NCBI GenBank assembly: GCA_946811185.2
Contig: OX328096.1
Location: 50,420,252 to 50,484,251 of the forward strand
Direction of reading: 5' to 3'
DNA length: 64,000 nt
Source: Hippopus hippopus
Lineage: Eukaryota; Mollusca; Bivalvia; Cardiida; Cardiidae
In this document: positions 1 through 9,589 of the stretch, one piece after another
Layout of the letters: each line of letters starts with the position of its first letter
Numbering within the stretch: position 1 is the stretch's first letter
Translations under genes and position numbers: made by a program
Notes under the pieces: generated by a model
The model's database searches: none
What the model saw: the letters and a program-made list of their open reading frames with translations, nothing else
Told to the model about the DNA's origin: nothing

Positions 1-1834
1 GAATTCTGCAAATAAAGTTTGGGATAGATCACCCAAGGACAATTTCTTGAAGAACAGCACATTCTCAATAGTGACTAAAAACATAAGTCGAACAAGAGCA
101 CCACATGCAGGTGCCAACAATTGGCTGTTGTTTTTCGACAGATAAAGTTTCCCTAACAATTTTTGAAAAGGGTCACCCTAGGAACATTTCTGTGAAATTA
201 TTTCAAAATCTGACAAGCCGTTCCAGAGAAGAAGAATTAAGAAATTCCTCCTCATGTCCCTGTTGTGCAAACAGCCCCCACCATCAGAGCCATGTTTCTT
301 GACAGATCACAATTTTGTGAACAATTTTTGAAAAGAGTCACCCAAGGAACATTTCTGTGAAATGATTTCAAAATCTGACCAGTGGTTTCAGACAAGAATA
401 ATTTTTAAGAATTTCTTCATGTCTGTATAGTGTAAATAGCCCACAGCCATCAGAGCCATTTTTCTTCATGGATCAAAATATCTCGAACACTTTTTGAAAA
501 GGGTCACCCAAGAAACATTTCTGTGAAATTATTTCAAAATCTGACCAGCCATTTCAGGGAAGAATAATTTTTAAGAATTTCTTAATGTCCATATAGTGCA
601 AGTAGCGCCCCCCCCCCCCCCCCCAATCAGAGCCATGTTTCTTGACGAATCAGCATTTTGCGAACTATTTTTGAAAAGGGTCACCAAAGGAACATTTCTG
701 TGAAATTATTTCAAAATCTGACCAACCGTTTCAGGGAGGAGAATTTTTAAGAATTTCTTCATGGCCATATAGTGCGAGTAGCCCCCATTTACCAGAGCCA
801 TGTTTCTTGACGTATCAAAATTTCGTGAACAAATTTTGAAAAGGGTCATCCAAGGAACATTTCTGTGAATTATTTCAAAATCTGACCTGCCGTTTCAGAG
901 AAGAAGAATTTTTAAGAATTTCTTCATTTCTGTATAGTGCAAGTAGCCCCCATTCACCAGAGCCATGTTTCTTGATTGATCAAAATTTCGCGAACAAAAT
1001 TTTTGAAAAGGGTCACCAAAGGAACATCTCTGTGAAATTATTTCAAAATCTAACCAGCCGTTTCAGAGAAGAAGAATTTTTAAGAATTTCTTCATTTCCG
1101 TATAGTGCAAGTAGCCCCCAGTCACCAGAGTGATGTTTCTTGACAGATCAAAATTTTGCGAACAATTTTTGAGAAGGGGCACCCAAGGAACATCTCTGTG
1201 AAATTATTTTAAAATCTGACCAGCCGTTTCAGAGAAGAAGAATTTTTAAGAATTTCTTCATTTCTGTATAGTGCAAACAGCCCCCATTCACCAGAGCCAT
1301 GTTTCTTGACGGATCAAAATTTCGCGAACAGTGTTTGAAAAGGGTCACCCAAGGAACATCTCTTTGAAATTATTTCAAAATCTGACCAGCCGTTTCAGAG
1401 AAGAAGAATTTTTAAGAATTTCTTCATTTCTGTATAGTGCAAGAAGCCCCCAATCACCAGAGCCGTGTTTCTTGATGGATCAAAATTTCGCGAACAAATT
1501 TTGAAAAGGGTCACCCAAGGAACATCTCTGTGAAATTATTTCAAAATCTGACCAACGGTTTCAGAGGAGAAGATTTTTAAAGAATTCCTTAGAAAATTCC
1601 ATTTGGTTGCCATGGCAACCAGAGTTTTTGATGGAATCTAATTCTGTGAACAATTTTTAAAGAGGACCTCCCAAGGAACATTCAGCCAAGTTTGGTCCAA
1701 ATTGGCCCAGCGGTTTAGGAGGAGTTGATGTTTAAAGAATTGTTGACGACGCACGACAGACGACGCATGACGGACGACGGACACTGGGTGATCCTAAAAG
1801 CTCCCCTTGAGCACGTTGTGCTCAGGTGAGCTAA
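1..1834 (+). mobile_element. Helitron-like tandem-repeat element, left end outside window
   Basis: About ten imperfect copies of a ~165 bp unit, each recognisable by the phrase 'agagccatgtttcttgac' and a following 'aagggtcaccc', run to 1560. A GGTTGCCATGGCAACC palindrome (1605-1620) follows, then a GACG-rich stretch (1745-1780), a 3' hairpin (TTGAGCAC / GTGCTCAG) and the terminal GGTGAGCTAA at 1834. A second 5'-type end (CAAGAGCACC...GGTGCC) starts at 93, so this is a composite or nested element. The same order of modules recurs at 33088-34394 with fewer units. The short open frames in it are by-products of the repeat and not genes. Confidence 0.75.
609..625 (+). repeat. Poly-C run
   Basis: About 16 C in a row inside one unit of the 1-1834 array, where sister units have 'gccccca'. 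A slippage-prone site. Confidence 0.9.
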
Positions 1835-1839
1835 AAAAG

Positions 1840-2059
1840 ATGGCTGCGCCCATGAATGATGACAACAGTTTCGACACACCGATGGATCTAAGTTTGTAAG
1901 ATTAAAAAACAAGTTATCGTCCTTTAAAAGATATTTAAGCTTTTCAGAAAATCCCTCTTTTTCACATTTCCTACCACTAAGTCTGATTGGCCGTATGCTG
2001 TTTGAACAGCACACAAAACAATCCATTGGTCTTTCTTTCACCGGCGTTTGTGTCGCCAT
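1840..2059 (-). CDS. Candidate first exon: Cys-rich zinc-binding N-terminal domain, truncated
   Basis: The frame opens with ATG at 2059 in the context AAAATGGCG and reads about 70 residues before running into the transposon end at 1834. It shows CxxC (C14, C17), a basic stretch, C32, a leucine-rich segment and then a second CxxC in VCRNC (C62, C65). This is the layout of short N-terminal zinc-binding domains in uncharacterised metazoan and transposon-related proteins, similar in pattern to ZAD/THAP-type folds; no specific family is claimed. No good splice donor is visible before the Helitron-like 3' end, so the insertion probably broke the exon, and continuation of the frame into the repeat is not meaningful. 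The opposite strand carries a competing 18-19 residue frame at 1840-1896 (starting MAAPMNDD) followed by a good GTAAGATT donor, which may be the real exon instead. Function unknown. Confidence 0.4.
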
Positions 2060-2100
2060 TTTGAGTAATGGTCATGTGACGAAAATATCACGTGATGACG
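2060..2100 (-). promoter_or_regulatory. E-box / CLEAR-like sites upstream of the zinc-binding exon
   Basis: Directly upstream of the ATG at 2059, reading on the minus strand, lie ATCACGTGAT (2087-2096) and GTCACATGAC (2071-2080). Both are CANNTG E-boxes in the TCACGTGA/GTCACGTGAC style bound by MiT/TFE, USF and MYC-type bHLH-zip factors. The start itself sits in an AAAATGGCG context resembling a YY1 site. This is motif matching only. Confidence 0.35.
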
Positions 2101-2346
2101 GACTACTTTCTGAGCCAACTACAGAGGTGAATGGGAATGATCCATAGTGCAAGAGAGTGATTCACACCATGGCAAACTAATGTGACAAGGGATGAGTCTT
2201 TTCTTGTACTGTTTGGTCATCTACTAGTTTTCTAAGCATTACCAAATAGACCACCAATACTACTCGTATTTCTACAGAAATGTAATTCCACCATCCTTGT
2301 TAGATTTTGGAATCAGCCTCATGATTTTCTTGTTCTAATCAACCAC

Positions 2347-2577
2347 TTAACCCTTTACCACACAATCCCAACTCTTAAGGACCCTCAGAAAGAAGCCTTT
2401 TGAAAACAGGGTAGAAATAGAACAAAATGCTGGTTACCTGCAATTTTAGCTTTCTGTACAACATTTTCTACCCTACTAGAGACAGAAATCACCATTTGCA
2501 CTCATAATTATATTTTGTCCTCTACAAATTCTTACAATTTGGTTGTGTCCAAAATTATGTTGATTGGTAAAGAGTTA
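2347..2577 (+). mobile_element. Palindromic TTAA MITE, diverged copy
   Basis: Starts TTAACCCTTTACCACACAA and ends GGTAAAGAGTTAC. The central palindrome is degraded ('aaatgctggttacctgcaatttt'), so this is an older copy. Confidence 0.7.
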
Positions 2578-2800
2578 CGGGATACAGTATGATACACAGC
2601 TCTTTGATGAAGCCAAGCAATGTACACTAGGGTTAGGCTAACTGTTTAGATGGGTGACCAAATTGTTATGCAATAATGAAGTGCATCTGCACAATTTTCT
2701 AAGTTTTTTCCTTGTTCAATAATGATTTCAATTAACTTGTAATCTTTAAATATATATCTAACCAAAAATTCCGCTTTTCAGCAAATGAAAATAATGATAG

Positions 2801-2900
2801 GCCCCCCCCATCAGAGCCATATTTCTTGACGAATCAGCATTTTGCAAACTATTTTTGAAAAGGGTCACTAAAGGAACATTTCTGTGAAATTATTTCTTTT
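2801..2900 (+). repeat. Solo core unit of the 1-1834 repeat
   Basis: A single partial monomer ('cagagccatatttcttgacgaatcag ... aaaggaacatttctgtgaaattatttc') without element ends. It is a fragment of the same ~165 bp family as 1-1834. Sequence between 2578 and 2800 shows nothing recognisable. Confidence 0.6.
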
Positions 2901-3265
2901 CAAAAGATACAGGACGATTCAATGATTTTGATAGGATAATAATTGAAAGAACTTTGTCAAATAAATAGACAGAAAAATGATTCAGCACTTGTTAGAAAGC
3001 TAACTATAACAAATTTTTCTTAGTAACACTAAAGAATGTCAGGCGACATCAACAGTACTTCAATGATGTCATTAATTATGTCATTTAAAACATTTTAAGA
3101 TGGCTGAAAATCCAGAAAAAATCATGTTGAACAATGAATTGGGGAAATATCCATCTATGGTAAAGCTAAAACTGCAAAAGATATATCGAAGTTCTACAGC
3201 ACCATCAAAACAGAAAATACAGATGCTGAAGGACAAATTTGAAAGCAAGGGAAATGTACAAGATA

Positions 3266-4585
3266 CGAGGGCTGTTCGATATGTAATGTGTATTGTACCA
3301 CAGCGCGATAACGCTTTCAACGATTTCGTGGATGATGATACGCTTGAACAGCTCTTTTCAATACCTTTCCAACGGTATAAACACGAGCCTTTAGCTCCAC
3401 ATAGTTTTAAACTTATAGTCATTTCAATAGAGCTAGTCATTGACCACTGTTGTAAAAATGGTTGGGAAACAGATTAAGAATATTGAAGAAATTAGAGCTT
3501 ATATAAAAGTTCGCACAAAACTCAGTCATTCGGTAATGCAGATTTTTACTGTATTGGGGGAAGTTTATGGGTCTGATAAGGTATCTTATGAGACAGTTCG
3601 TAGGTGGAGAAAGAAATTTCTGACTGGCACAGAGTCCGTCAAAGATGCAGCGAAATCTGGCCGACCTGTGACTGTAACAGGCAAGGCAAATGTCTCAAAA
3701 GTCAGGGTAATAATTAAAAGTGATGGCAGATACACGATTCGTGATATTGCCAACGCTGTTGGCATATCACTATCACGGGTGCATTTCATTTTGAAGCGTA
3801 TTTTGAAAGTACGAAAGATTTCTGCCAGATGGATACCGCATATATTGACAGATGACCAAAAACAGGTACGAGTACAAACCGCTAAGCAATTCCTCAAAAT
3901 GTTTCCCAAATTCAATCAAAGACAATTTGCAAACATTGTTACAGGTGACGAAACATGGTATCACTATTTCGAACCAGTAAGAAAAATTGGAAACAAAATT
4001 TGGCTAACTAAACATGGTAGAAGGCCTGTATTTGCCAAAAGAAGCATAAGCACAAAGAAGGTCCTTTATTGCATATTCTTCTCATGTGATGGTATAGCCG
4101 TACAAATTCCGGTGCCAAAGGGCAAAATTGTTACAGGTTGGTATTACCGAGATGTTATACTAAAAAAGCTCAAGAAATATTATCTTAAATGACGCCCTGT
4201 GTCAGGATTTAGGCATGTTCGTCTACTTCATGATAATGCTCCATCACATACATCTGAGCTTGTGAAGCAATTTTTGAAGTCGGAGAAGGTTACTGTCTTG
4301 CCACACCCACCATACTCTCCAGATCTAGCCCCATGCGACTTTTTCCTTTTTCCAAAACTTAAAAAGTTCTTATCTGGTTGTCGTTACAAGTTCCGACAAG
4401 CCCTTGGCTCAGCCATCAGCCAGTGCCACAGAGGTCTAGCTAAATCAGCGTACCATGACACATTTCAGAAATGGATTCAGAGATTGAAATTATGTATTTT
4501 GAAGGGATGTAATATTCATTTCACTATTTGAGTCGAATGCTTTTGAGATATCGTACAATACACATTACATATCGAACAACCCTCG
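3266..4585 (+). mobile_element. mariner element, copy 1 (complete, with TA duplication)
   Basis: 1,320 bp bounded by terminal inverted repeats: CGAGGGCTGTTCGATATG at the left and its reverse complement at the right, about 32 bp long with few mismatches. It is flanked by a TA target duplication (3264-3265 and 4586-4587). Length, TA target and the transposase inside are all typical of mariner. It is inserted within an older transposase pseudogene. A second copy lies at 12413-13803. Confidence 0.93.
3458..4531 (+). pseudogene. mariner transposase, one in-frame stop
   Basis: Cut-and-paste DDE/D transposase. ATG at 3458 opens MVGKQIKNIEE; an upstream TTG in frame is not needed. The N-terminal HTH_48-type domain (about residues 1-110, with YGSDKVSYETVRRWRKKF) is followed by a second HTH (YTIRDIANAVGISLSRVH). 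The catalytic region has VTGDETWYHYF (first Asp), LLHDNAPSHTS (second Asp) and YSPDLAPCDFFLFPKLKK (third Asp). There are 34 residues between the second and third Asp, which gives DD34D. The only lesion seen is TGA at 4190-4192, where copy 2 has CGA; reading continues in the same frame to the TGA at 4529-4531, total about 357 codons, close to the ~345-350 usual for mariner. The stop sits before the second Asp, so the product would be inactive without readthrough. Confidence 0.9.
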
Positions 4586-4798
4586 TAAAAGGAAAGAAAA
4601 TGGTTGTGCCAGAATGAGATATTAAGATGAAGCCACTGACAAGTTGCAGCAGATACTAGTAATTAAATAAACGCCTAGAAAATTTGTAATGAGTGACATC
4701 ACAAATTATGGTTCTTGTAATGCTACCTTTGGAACAGTGAGAAGAATTTTGAAATTAATTCAAAACACTGATCATACACAATAACAGTCATGCAGCAC

Positions 4799-5028
4799 CT
4801 CAACCCTTTACCACACAACCCCATATTTCAACGATCCTGGAGAAAGAGGCTTTTGAAAACATTGTGGGAAAAGGAGAAAATGCTGGTAACCAGTATTTTT
4901 CTCCTTTTCCCACAATGTTTTCTACCGTTTCACAAAGAGTTTCATAACTTGAGCCACATTTAATTTGTCATCTAAAATGCCTTTAACTTGGACTAGTCTG
5001 AAATTGTTGTTGTGTGGTAAAGGGTTAA
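4799..5028 (+). mobile_element. Palindromic TTAA MITE (well-preserved copy)
   Basis: Representative of a ~230 bp family found about 36 times here. Consensus features: ends TTAACCCTTTACCAAACAA and its inverse, and a central near-perfect hairpin whose arms read AAAACATTGTGGGAAAAGG-AGAAAATGCTGG around the axis GGTAACC. One side carries a 'gaccctgaga' segment and the other 'gtctgcaaatgctttcaatttgga'. TTAA with a following CCC fits piggyBac-type target use, so a non-autonomous piggyBac origin is the working inference. No coding capacity. This copy sits inside the 3100-5709 transposase pseudogene. Orientation '+' means the 'gaccctgag' side is on the left. Confidence 0.85.
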
Positions 5029-5709
5029 AGATACAGATGTTAGCATGTTAGGGCCAGATTAGCTTTCAAAGATTGTGTAGACCAGAGTGATGGCATTATA
5101 GACAGTATTTGGTTCACTGATGAATGCCATGTTTACCTAAATGGATCAGTCATTCATTTAAGAAAAACCTTGAGATACTGGGGCATTGAGAAACCACAAT
5201 TCTATATTGAAAGGCCACTACACACTGACAAAGTAAGTGTGGGCAGCTTTGGGCTCGTATGGAAATTCAACGATAGAGCCTTATTTCTTCAAAGAAAATG
5301 GTGAGACTGTTACTGTCACAGGTGAAAGATATCTTAAAAGAATTATTTGGAAGTTTATTCCAGAGCTTTAAAGAAGAGGGTTTTTAACAATGTGTGGATG
5401 CAACAAGATTGGGCAACACCACATACCGCAAATGGAGTGTTAGAAACATAGACTACAAAGTCGATAGTCGTTTAATTTCACTCAAAACAAATTCTGCATA
5501 TGCGGATTTGAACCCTCTGGACTTCTTTTTGTGAGGGATGTCTAGAAGATCTTGTTTAAACCCCAAAACCTAAAAATCTGAATGAACTAAAGACCTACTG
5601 GCCAAGAATTCTCAAAATCAAGATGAATATGTCGCAGTTATCAACATCACCTAAAGTTGTTTCTGATAAAATAGGTAGACACGTGGAAAATGTGTTACAG
5701 ATGCAGTAA

Positions 5710-6297
5710 GCAAATTATCCAGAAAATATTCTATTGGGGAAAAATTATACATTCACATGTATATATTTCAAAGACATGAATTGCAGTATACAATTTCAAA
5801 TTTTTGATTGAAAGTGCCATTAAAGTTATTTTTCTTATCATTATCATTTGTGTTTGATCTTCCTCTATTTCTCGTTCATGATGAGCTCTATTCAAAGAAC
5901 CGTTATATACGGTATTCCACTTCAACATTTTCTTTAGTCCTGTTGCAGCAAGCCTATACAAGTCAGTCTGTTTTGTTTACCAACACTTCATGCAAATTCT
6001 CAAGTGTGTTTTATCTGCTTGATAATTTACAAAAATGGAGTACACTCAGCTGAAAGTCAAGTCCTTCAAACACAGTTAATGTAAACATTGTTATTTCAAT
6101 AGGATAAGCAAAAAAATAAGGGTTCCTTGAGTCTTGCTAGTATTTCCTTATTTTTTTTGTTTTTTGTGCATTAAATGTTGTACATGACTTACATACAAAA
6201 GGTAGATAACAGGCAGTCCCACTAGCCAAGGCCTATTAGTCTTTCCTGAGTGGAACTTAATAATGTAGTACATCCATTTTTTTGGCATAGCTAAATA
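5710..6297. other. No feature recognised
   Basis: AT-rich sequence after the transposase pseudogene. The overlapping open frames near 5731-6053 on both strands have no recognisable domain and look like chance. Confidence 0.5.
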
Positions 6298-6400
6298 CAG
6301 TGGAATCCCACTATAACGCTATCGTAGGGAGCCACGATCTACAACAGCGTTACATCCGGGGTTAAATACATAACGCTGAAACCCCCCACCCTCCCAGCTA
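6298..6400 (+). mobile_element. pogo/Tigger-like terminal repeat, left-type end
   Basis: CAGTGGAATCCCACTATAACG preceded by TA resembles the ends of pogo/Tigger transposons (CAGTGRAACCTC-type). A similar end in inverse orientation (...GGTTCTACTG then TA) lies at 14160. The two could be the original termini of one element swollen by nested insertions, but this is unproven. Confidence 0.4.
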
Positions 6401-7284
6401 CCCGCAACCCAATCCGCCGACCATTGCCAAAACTATGACATCAATTAATTACTGTTATTCACCAATATATTCAGACACAAATAAAATAGTAATATTGTGG
6501 TTATTATAGAAATCAACATTTTGAACAATTCAGGGTTGCCAAAATAATAAGTTTTAATTTGGGGAGTGTGTCAAAAATGATATGGGCAAAGTCTTGCAAA
6601 TTTATACATAGTAGTGGTGGAGGTAGATCTAGTTCAAATACTTAGACATAGACATGCATATTTACATTTGAACATTTATTTATCGGACATTTAACAATTT
6701 AGATTTCTTTTTGTATGTAACGTCTAAACAATTCCCACTTAGTTCTATTACCAAATCTGGTCATTCAAACACCGGTACAAGAACTTCATTTACCTTTAGG
6801 GCCATGTTTTTAGAAATTATTCAGCCGCTGTTTAGCTGAATTATGGTCAGCTTCATTCAGAAATCAAATAAAACGCTATCATGTTGGATTGCAGACGGTG
6901 CTGCTGCCATGTTTTTCAATCATGCTGATGATTGCATAACAACCCAAATCAACTGTGACTAACAAAATCTTTCAATAATCAAACGAGACAAGACGCGACA
7001 TACATGGTGAAAGTCAATATGAAAAACAACGTGCGTCGTGGTCTATAAATTAGACTACGGTGGAAGGATCTAAACTGTTTGTAATATAGATCCTGAGAAG
7101 ACGGGTTTTCAATCTTGACATAAATGGATCTTATAATTATATGTTCTTACCGTTTTTAGGCACAACAGAAGTAGCTTTCTATGAAAATGATTTCAGTCAT
7201 AGTTCAGCTATGGATGGTATAGATCCATGATCAGACTGCACGCTCTTTCAAGTCTAATGTTTATCTACACTGTCCGCAAAGACT
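6401..7284. other. No feature recognised
   Basis: No coding frame, repeat family or RNA gene could be supported. Possibly the interior of an old DNA transposon. Confidence 0.4.
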
Positions 7285-8321
7285 TCAACCCTTAACCACC
7301 CTGTGAAAGAAAGCTTTTGAAAAACATGTGGAACTAGACGCCCTTGAGGGCCTGAAATCGCTCTCCTGGCAGTGATTTTGCTTTTATGTTAGCATACATT
7401 ATGAATTCATGATGCAAAAAGAAAAAAAGACAAAAAACACAAAAATGTGTTCTTGCAACTGGGCTTGAACCCACTAAGACAGCATAATGTAGGCATGGTA
7501 AATTGAACAAACAGTGAAAAAAATTTAAGTGCAATTTCTCAAAACTAAATGTTTGGAATCCAAGCAAATTTGATAGGGTTTCAGTACGCCTTGTATTAAA
7601 CAATCCTAGTACATTTCAAAGAAATTTTACTAATAATGTGGACTTTGTTGAGAAAACGATACTAAGTCATGAAATGGCTACTTTTCCTGAACAGTTTACT
7701 AGATTTTCTTCACTTTTAATAGCGTTCAATCCCTTGATGAATCTTTGCAAGTTTCAAAAGATTTTGATCAACACTGTGAACTTTATTGCCTAAACAAGAA
7801 ATGGAAATTTTTAACTTTGAATGGCTACTTTTTCCATACTGATTGTCAGATTATTTTCGAAATCAATAGGGTTCAAGCTGTTGATGGGACAAAGCAACTG
7901 TGCAAGTTTTATGAAAATCCGACCACAAATGCTGACTTTATCATGTAAACAAGAAATGGAAATTTTCAACTTGAAATGGCTACTTTTCCCATACTGTTTG
8001 TTGGATGTTTTTCAAAATCAATAGGGTTAAAGCTATTGATGAGATAAACACAATGTGCAACTTTCACAAAAATCTGATCACAAATGCAAACTTAATCATG
8101 TAAACAAGAAATGGAAATTTTCAACTTTAAATGGCTACTTTTCCCATACTGTTTGTTGGATTTTTTTCAAAATCAATAGGGTTGATGCTATTGATGAGAT
8201 AAACAAACTGTGCAAGTTTCACAAAAATCTGATCACAAATGCAGACTTTATCATGTAAACATGACTGGATTTCAAATTTGGCTCACTATTTTATATATTT
8301 TGTAGTTTGGTAGAGAGTTAA
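7285..8321 (+). mobile_element. TTAA MITE split by a Helitron-like insertion
   Basis: The left arm (7285-7333, 'tcaacccttaaccaccctgtgaaagaaagcttttgaaaa') and right end (about 8264-8321, finishing GGTAGAGAGTTAA) are the two outer parts of one MITE. The break falls in the palindrome arm, directly after 'acatgtggaa'. Confidence 0.65.
7334..8263 (+). mobile_element. Helitron-like element, subfamily CTAGAnGCCC, 3' truncated
   Basis: The 5' end CTAGACGCCCTTGAGGGCC folds into a hairpin and is followed by GCTCTCCTGGC. The core has about three ~155 bp units with 'aaatggctacttttcccatactg'. The GACG tail, 3' hairpin and CTAA end of the related copy at 42065-43769 are missing, so this copy cannot be complete. 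Open frames of 67 codons at 7745-8258 arise once per repeat unit. Confidence 0.65.
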
Positions 8322-9366
8322 AAATCGTCATCCTTCCATGGGCAGTGAATGATTAAATATGACCATAAACATTTAACTTTCCATCCGTTAAGATTTCACA
8401 CCAGTAGTGTATCCACAAAATTAATGTTTGCAGTAGAGTTTGCATTAAAAGTATATAATAATTCGAAGCAAGAGGGTTGTACTGCAAGCATTAATTTTGT
8501 CGTACACACTAACAACTCTTTCGCACCAAGAATTTACACCTGGTTATGTGCTGACCTCCAATCAAAACAAACGATCATGCAATAAGCCAATATCGCGCGT
8601 GCTTTATATGATCTGATATAGCCTTTTTGCGTATTGTAATGATTATTGCTAGAACACCGCAGTCATGTCTGTGTAGTCGGCAGGAAAAGTAATCCGGCTA
8701 CTTTCTGAAAATTTTGTTGTGACCTAGATTAAAAAAAAAGTCCATACACTAATCTGATGCTAAAGTTAAATGGATTAATTACCCATGAATAAAAATGAGA
8801 AACAAGGCTTTGTATTCAACAATGCTTTATTTACGTAATCATGGGGACAACACAGGGCTTCAACCATTTCCCTCTAAGGAACGACTTTTCATGCTTCTGC
8901 AGTAGATGCCTTTCAAAATGTTGTTAAAAATGGCAAAACTGCTTACGTAACACATCGAAAAGCCTGGAAAGATTTAGCCCTTACGCATCTTTTAGGACTT
9001 AAGTTGCTGTTGCGGCCTCTGTAGATCAAGATCAAAGTGTAGACTAAATGTCTTGTCTGATCTCTGATCGTAATCTTCACAGTCTGCTGTGAAGAAGCAT
9101 TTCTTACCAAAAAAGTTTCATTTTGTTTGTGTAATTTCATGACTGAGAATTACCGTTGGTTGACTCGGCTCTCGAAGGATTCATCTTTATAACTGTTTTA
9201 CGCATGATGTACAATTGTGCATTCATTTTGCAGCCGATCATCCTATCAGAAATATTTTCCAAAAATTCAAAAAAAGTCAGACGTTTTGGAAAATATAGTT
9301 TCAGCCTGTCCAAGTATTTAGTATTCTTGAATATTTGGACTGTCTAGAGTTAGGACTAGACATCAA
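8322..9366. other. Unassigned sequence
   Basis: Contains only short frames (for example 78 codons at 8349-8585) with no recognisable motif. Nothing else was supported. Confidence 0.4.
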
Positions 9367-9589
9367 GGATATGCCAATGCCGCGAATCCGCGATATTATC
9401 ACGGAAAAATGAGAGAAATCTCATAAAAAATCTCAAAACGCCAGAAAAAATCGCATCCAAAGAAGATCGGTGATTACATGAAACGAACTTTTACTTTCGT
9501 TTTTGATAGTCAACAAGGGACATAATTCATTCGGTGTCAGATTGACATAATTCATTCGGTGTCCAATATCGTGTAGACAGTCGAATCTA

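Larger units (their letters stand above)
3100..5709 (+). pseudogene. Transposase pseudogene interrupted by a mariner and a MITE
   Basis: Three blocks belong to one old transposase. Block 1 (3100-3265) gives a helix-turn-helix-like N-terminus (MAENPEKIM... FESKGNVQDT). Block 2 (4588-4798) includes TFGTVRRILKLIQ, the second DNA-binding helix region. Block 3 (5029-5709) holds the catalytic core: FTDECHVYLNG with the first Asp, RYWGIEKPQFY, NVWMQQDWATPHTA with the second Asp, a degraded third region, and a C-terminus GRHVENVLQMQ ending at TAA 5707-5709. These are hallmarks of a DDE/D transposase family common in arthropod and mollusc genomes. Block 1 is separated from block 2 by the mariner at 3266-4585, and block 2 from block 3 by the MITE at 4799-5028. 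Multiple stops and frameshifts lie in block 3, so it is dead. The upstream ATG at 3100 has no identified promoter. Confidence 0.65.

Noticed and set aside
3100..3477. 125-codon plus-strand frame as a gene
   Set aside because: Its first part belongs to the old transposase and its second part (from 3266) is mariner terminal sequence, so it is a chimera across an insertion boundary.
4860..4925. Rho-independent terminator or miRNA precursor at MITE hairpins
   Set aside because: The organism is eukaryotic and the hairpin is the shared centre of about 36 transposon copies; no independent evidence for a processed RNA.
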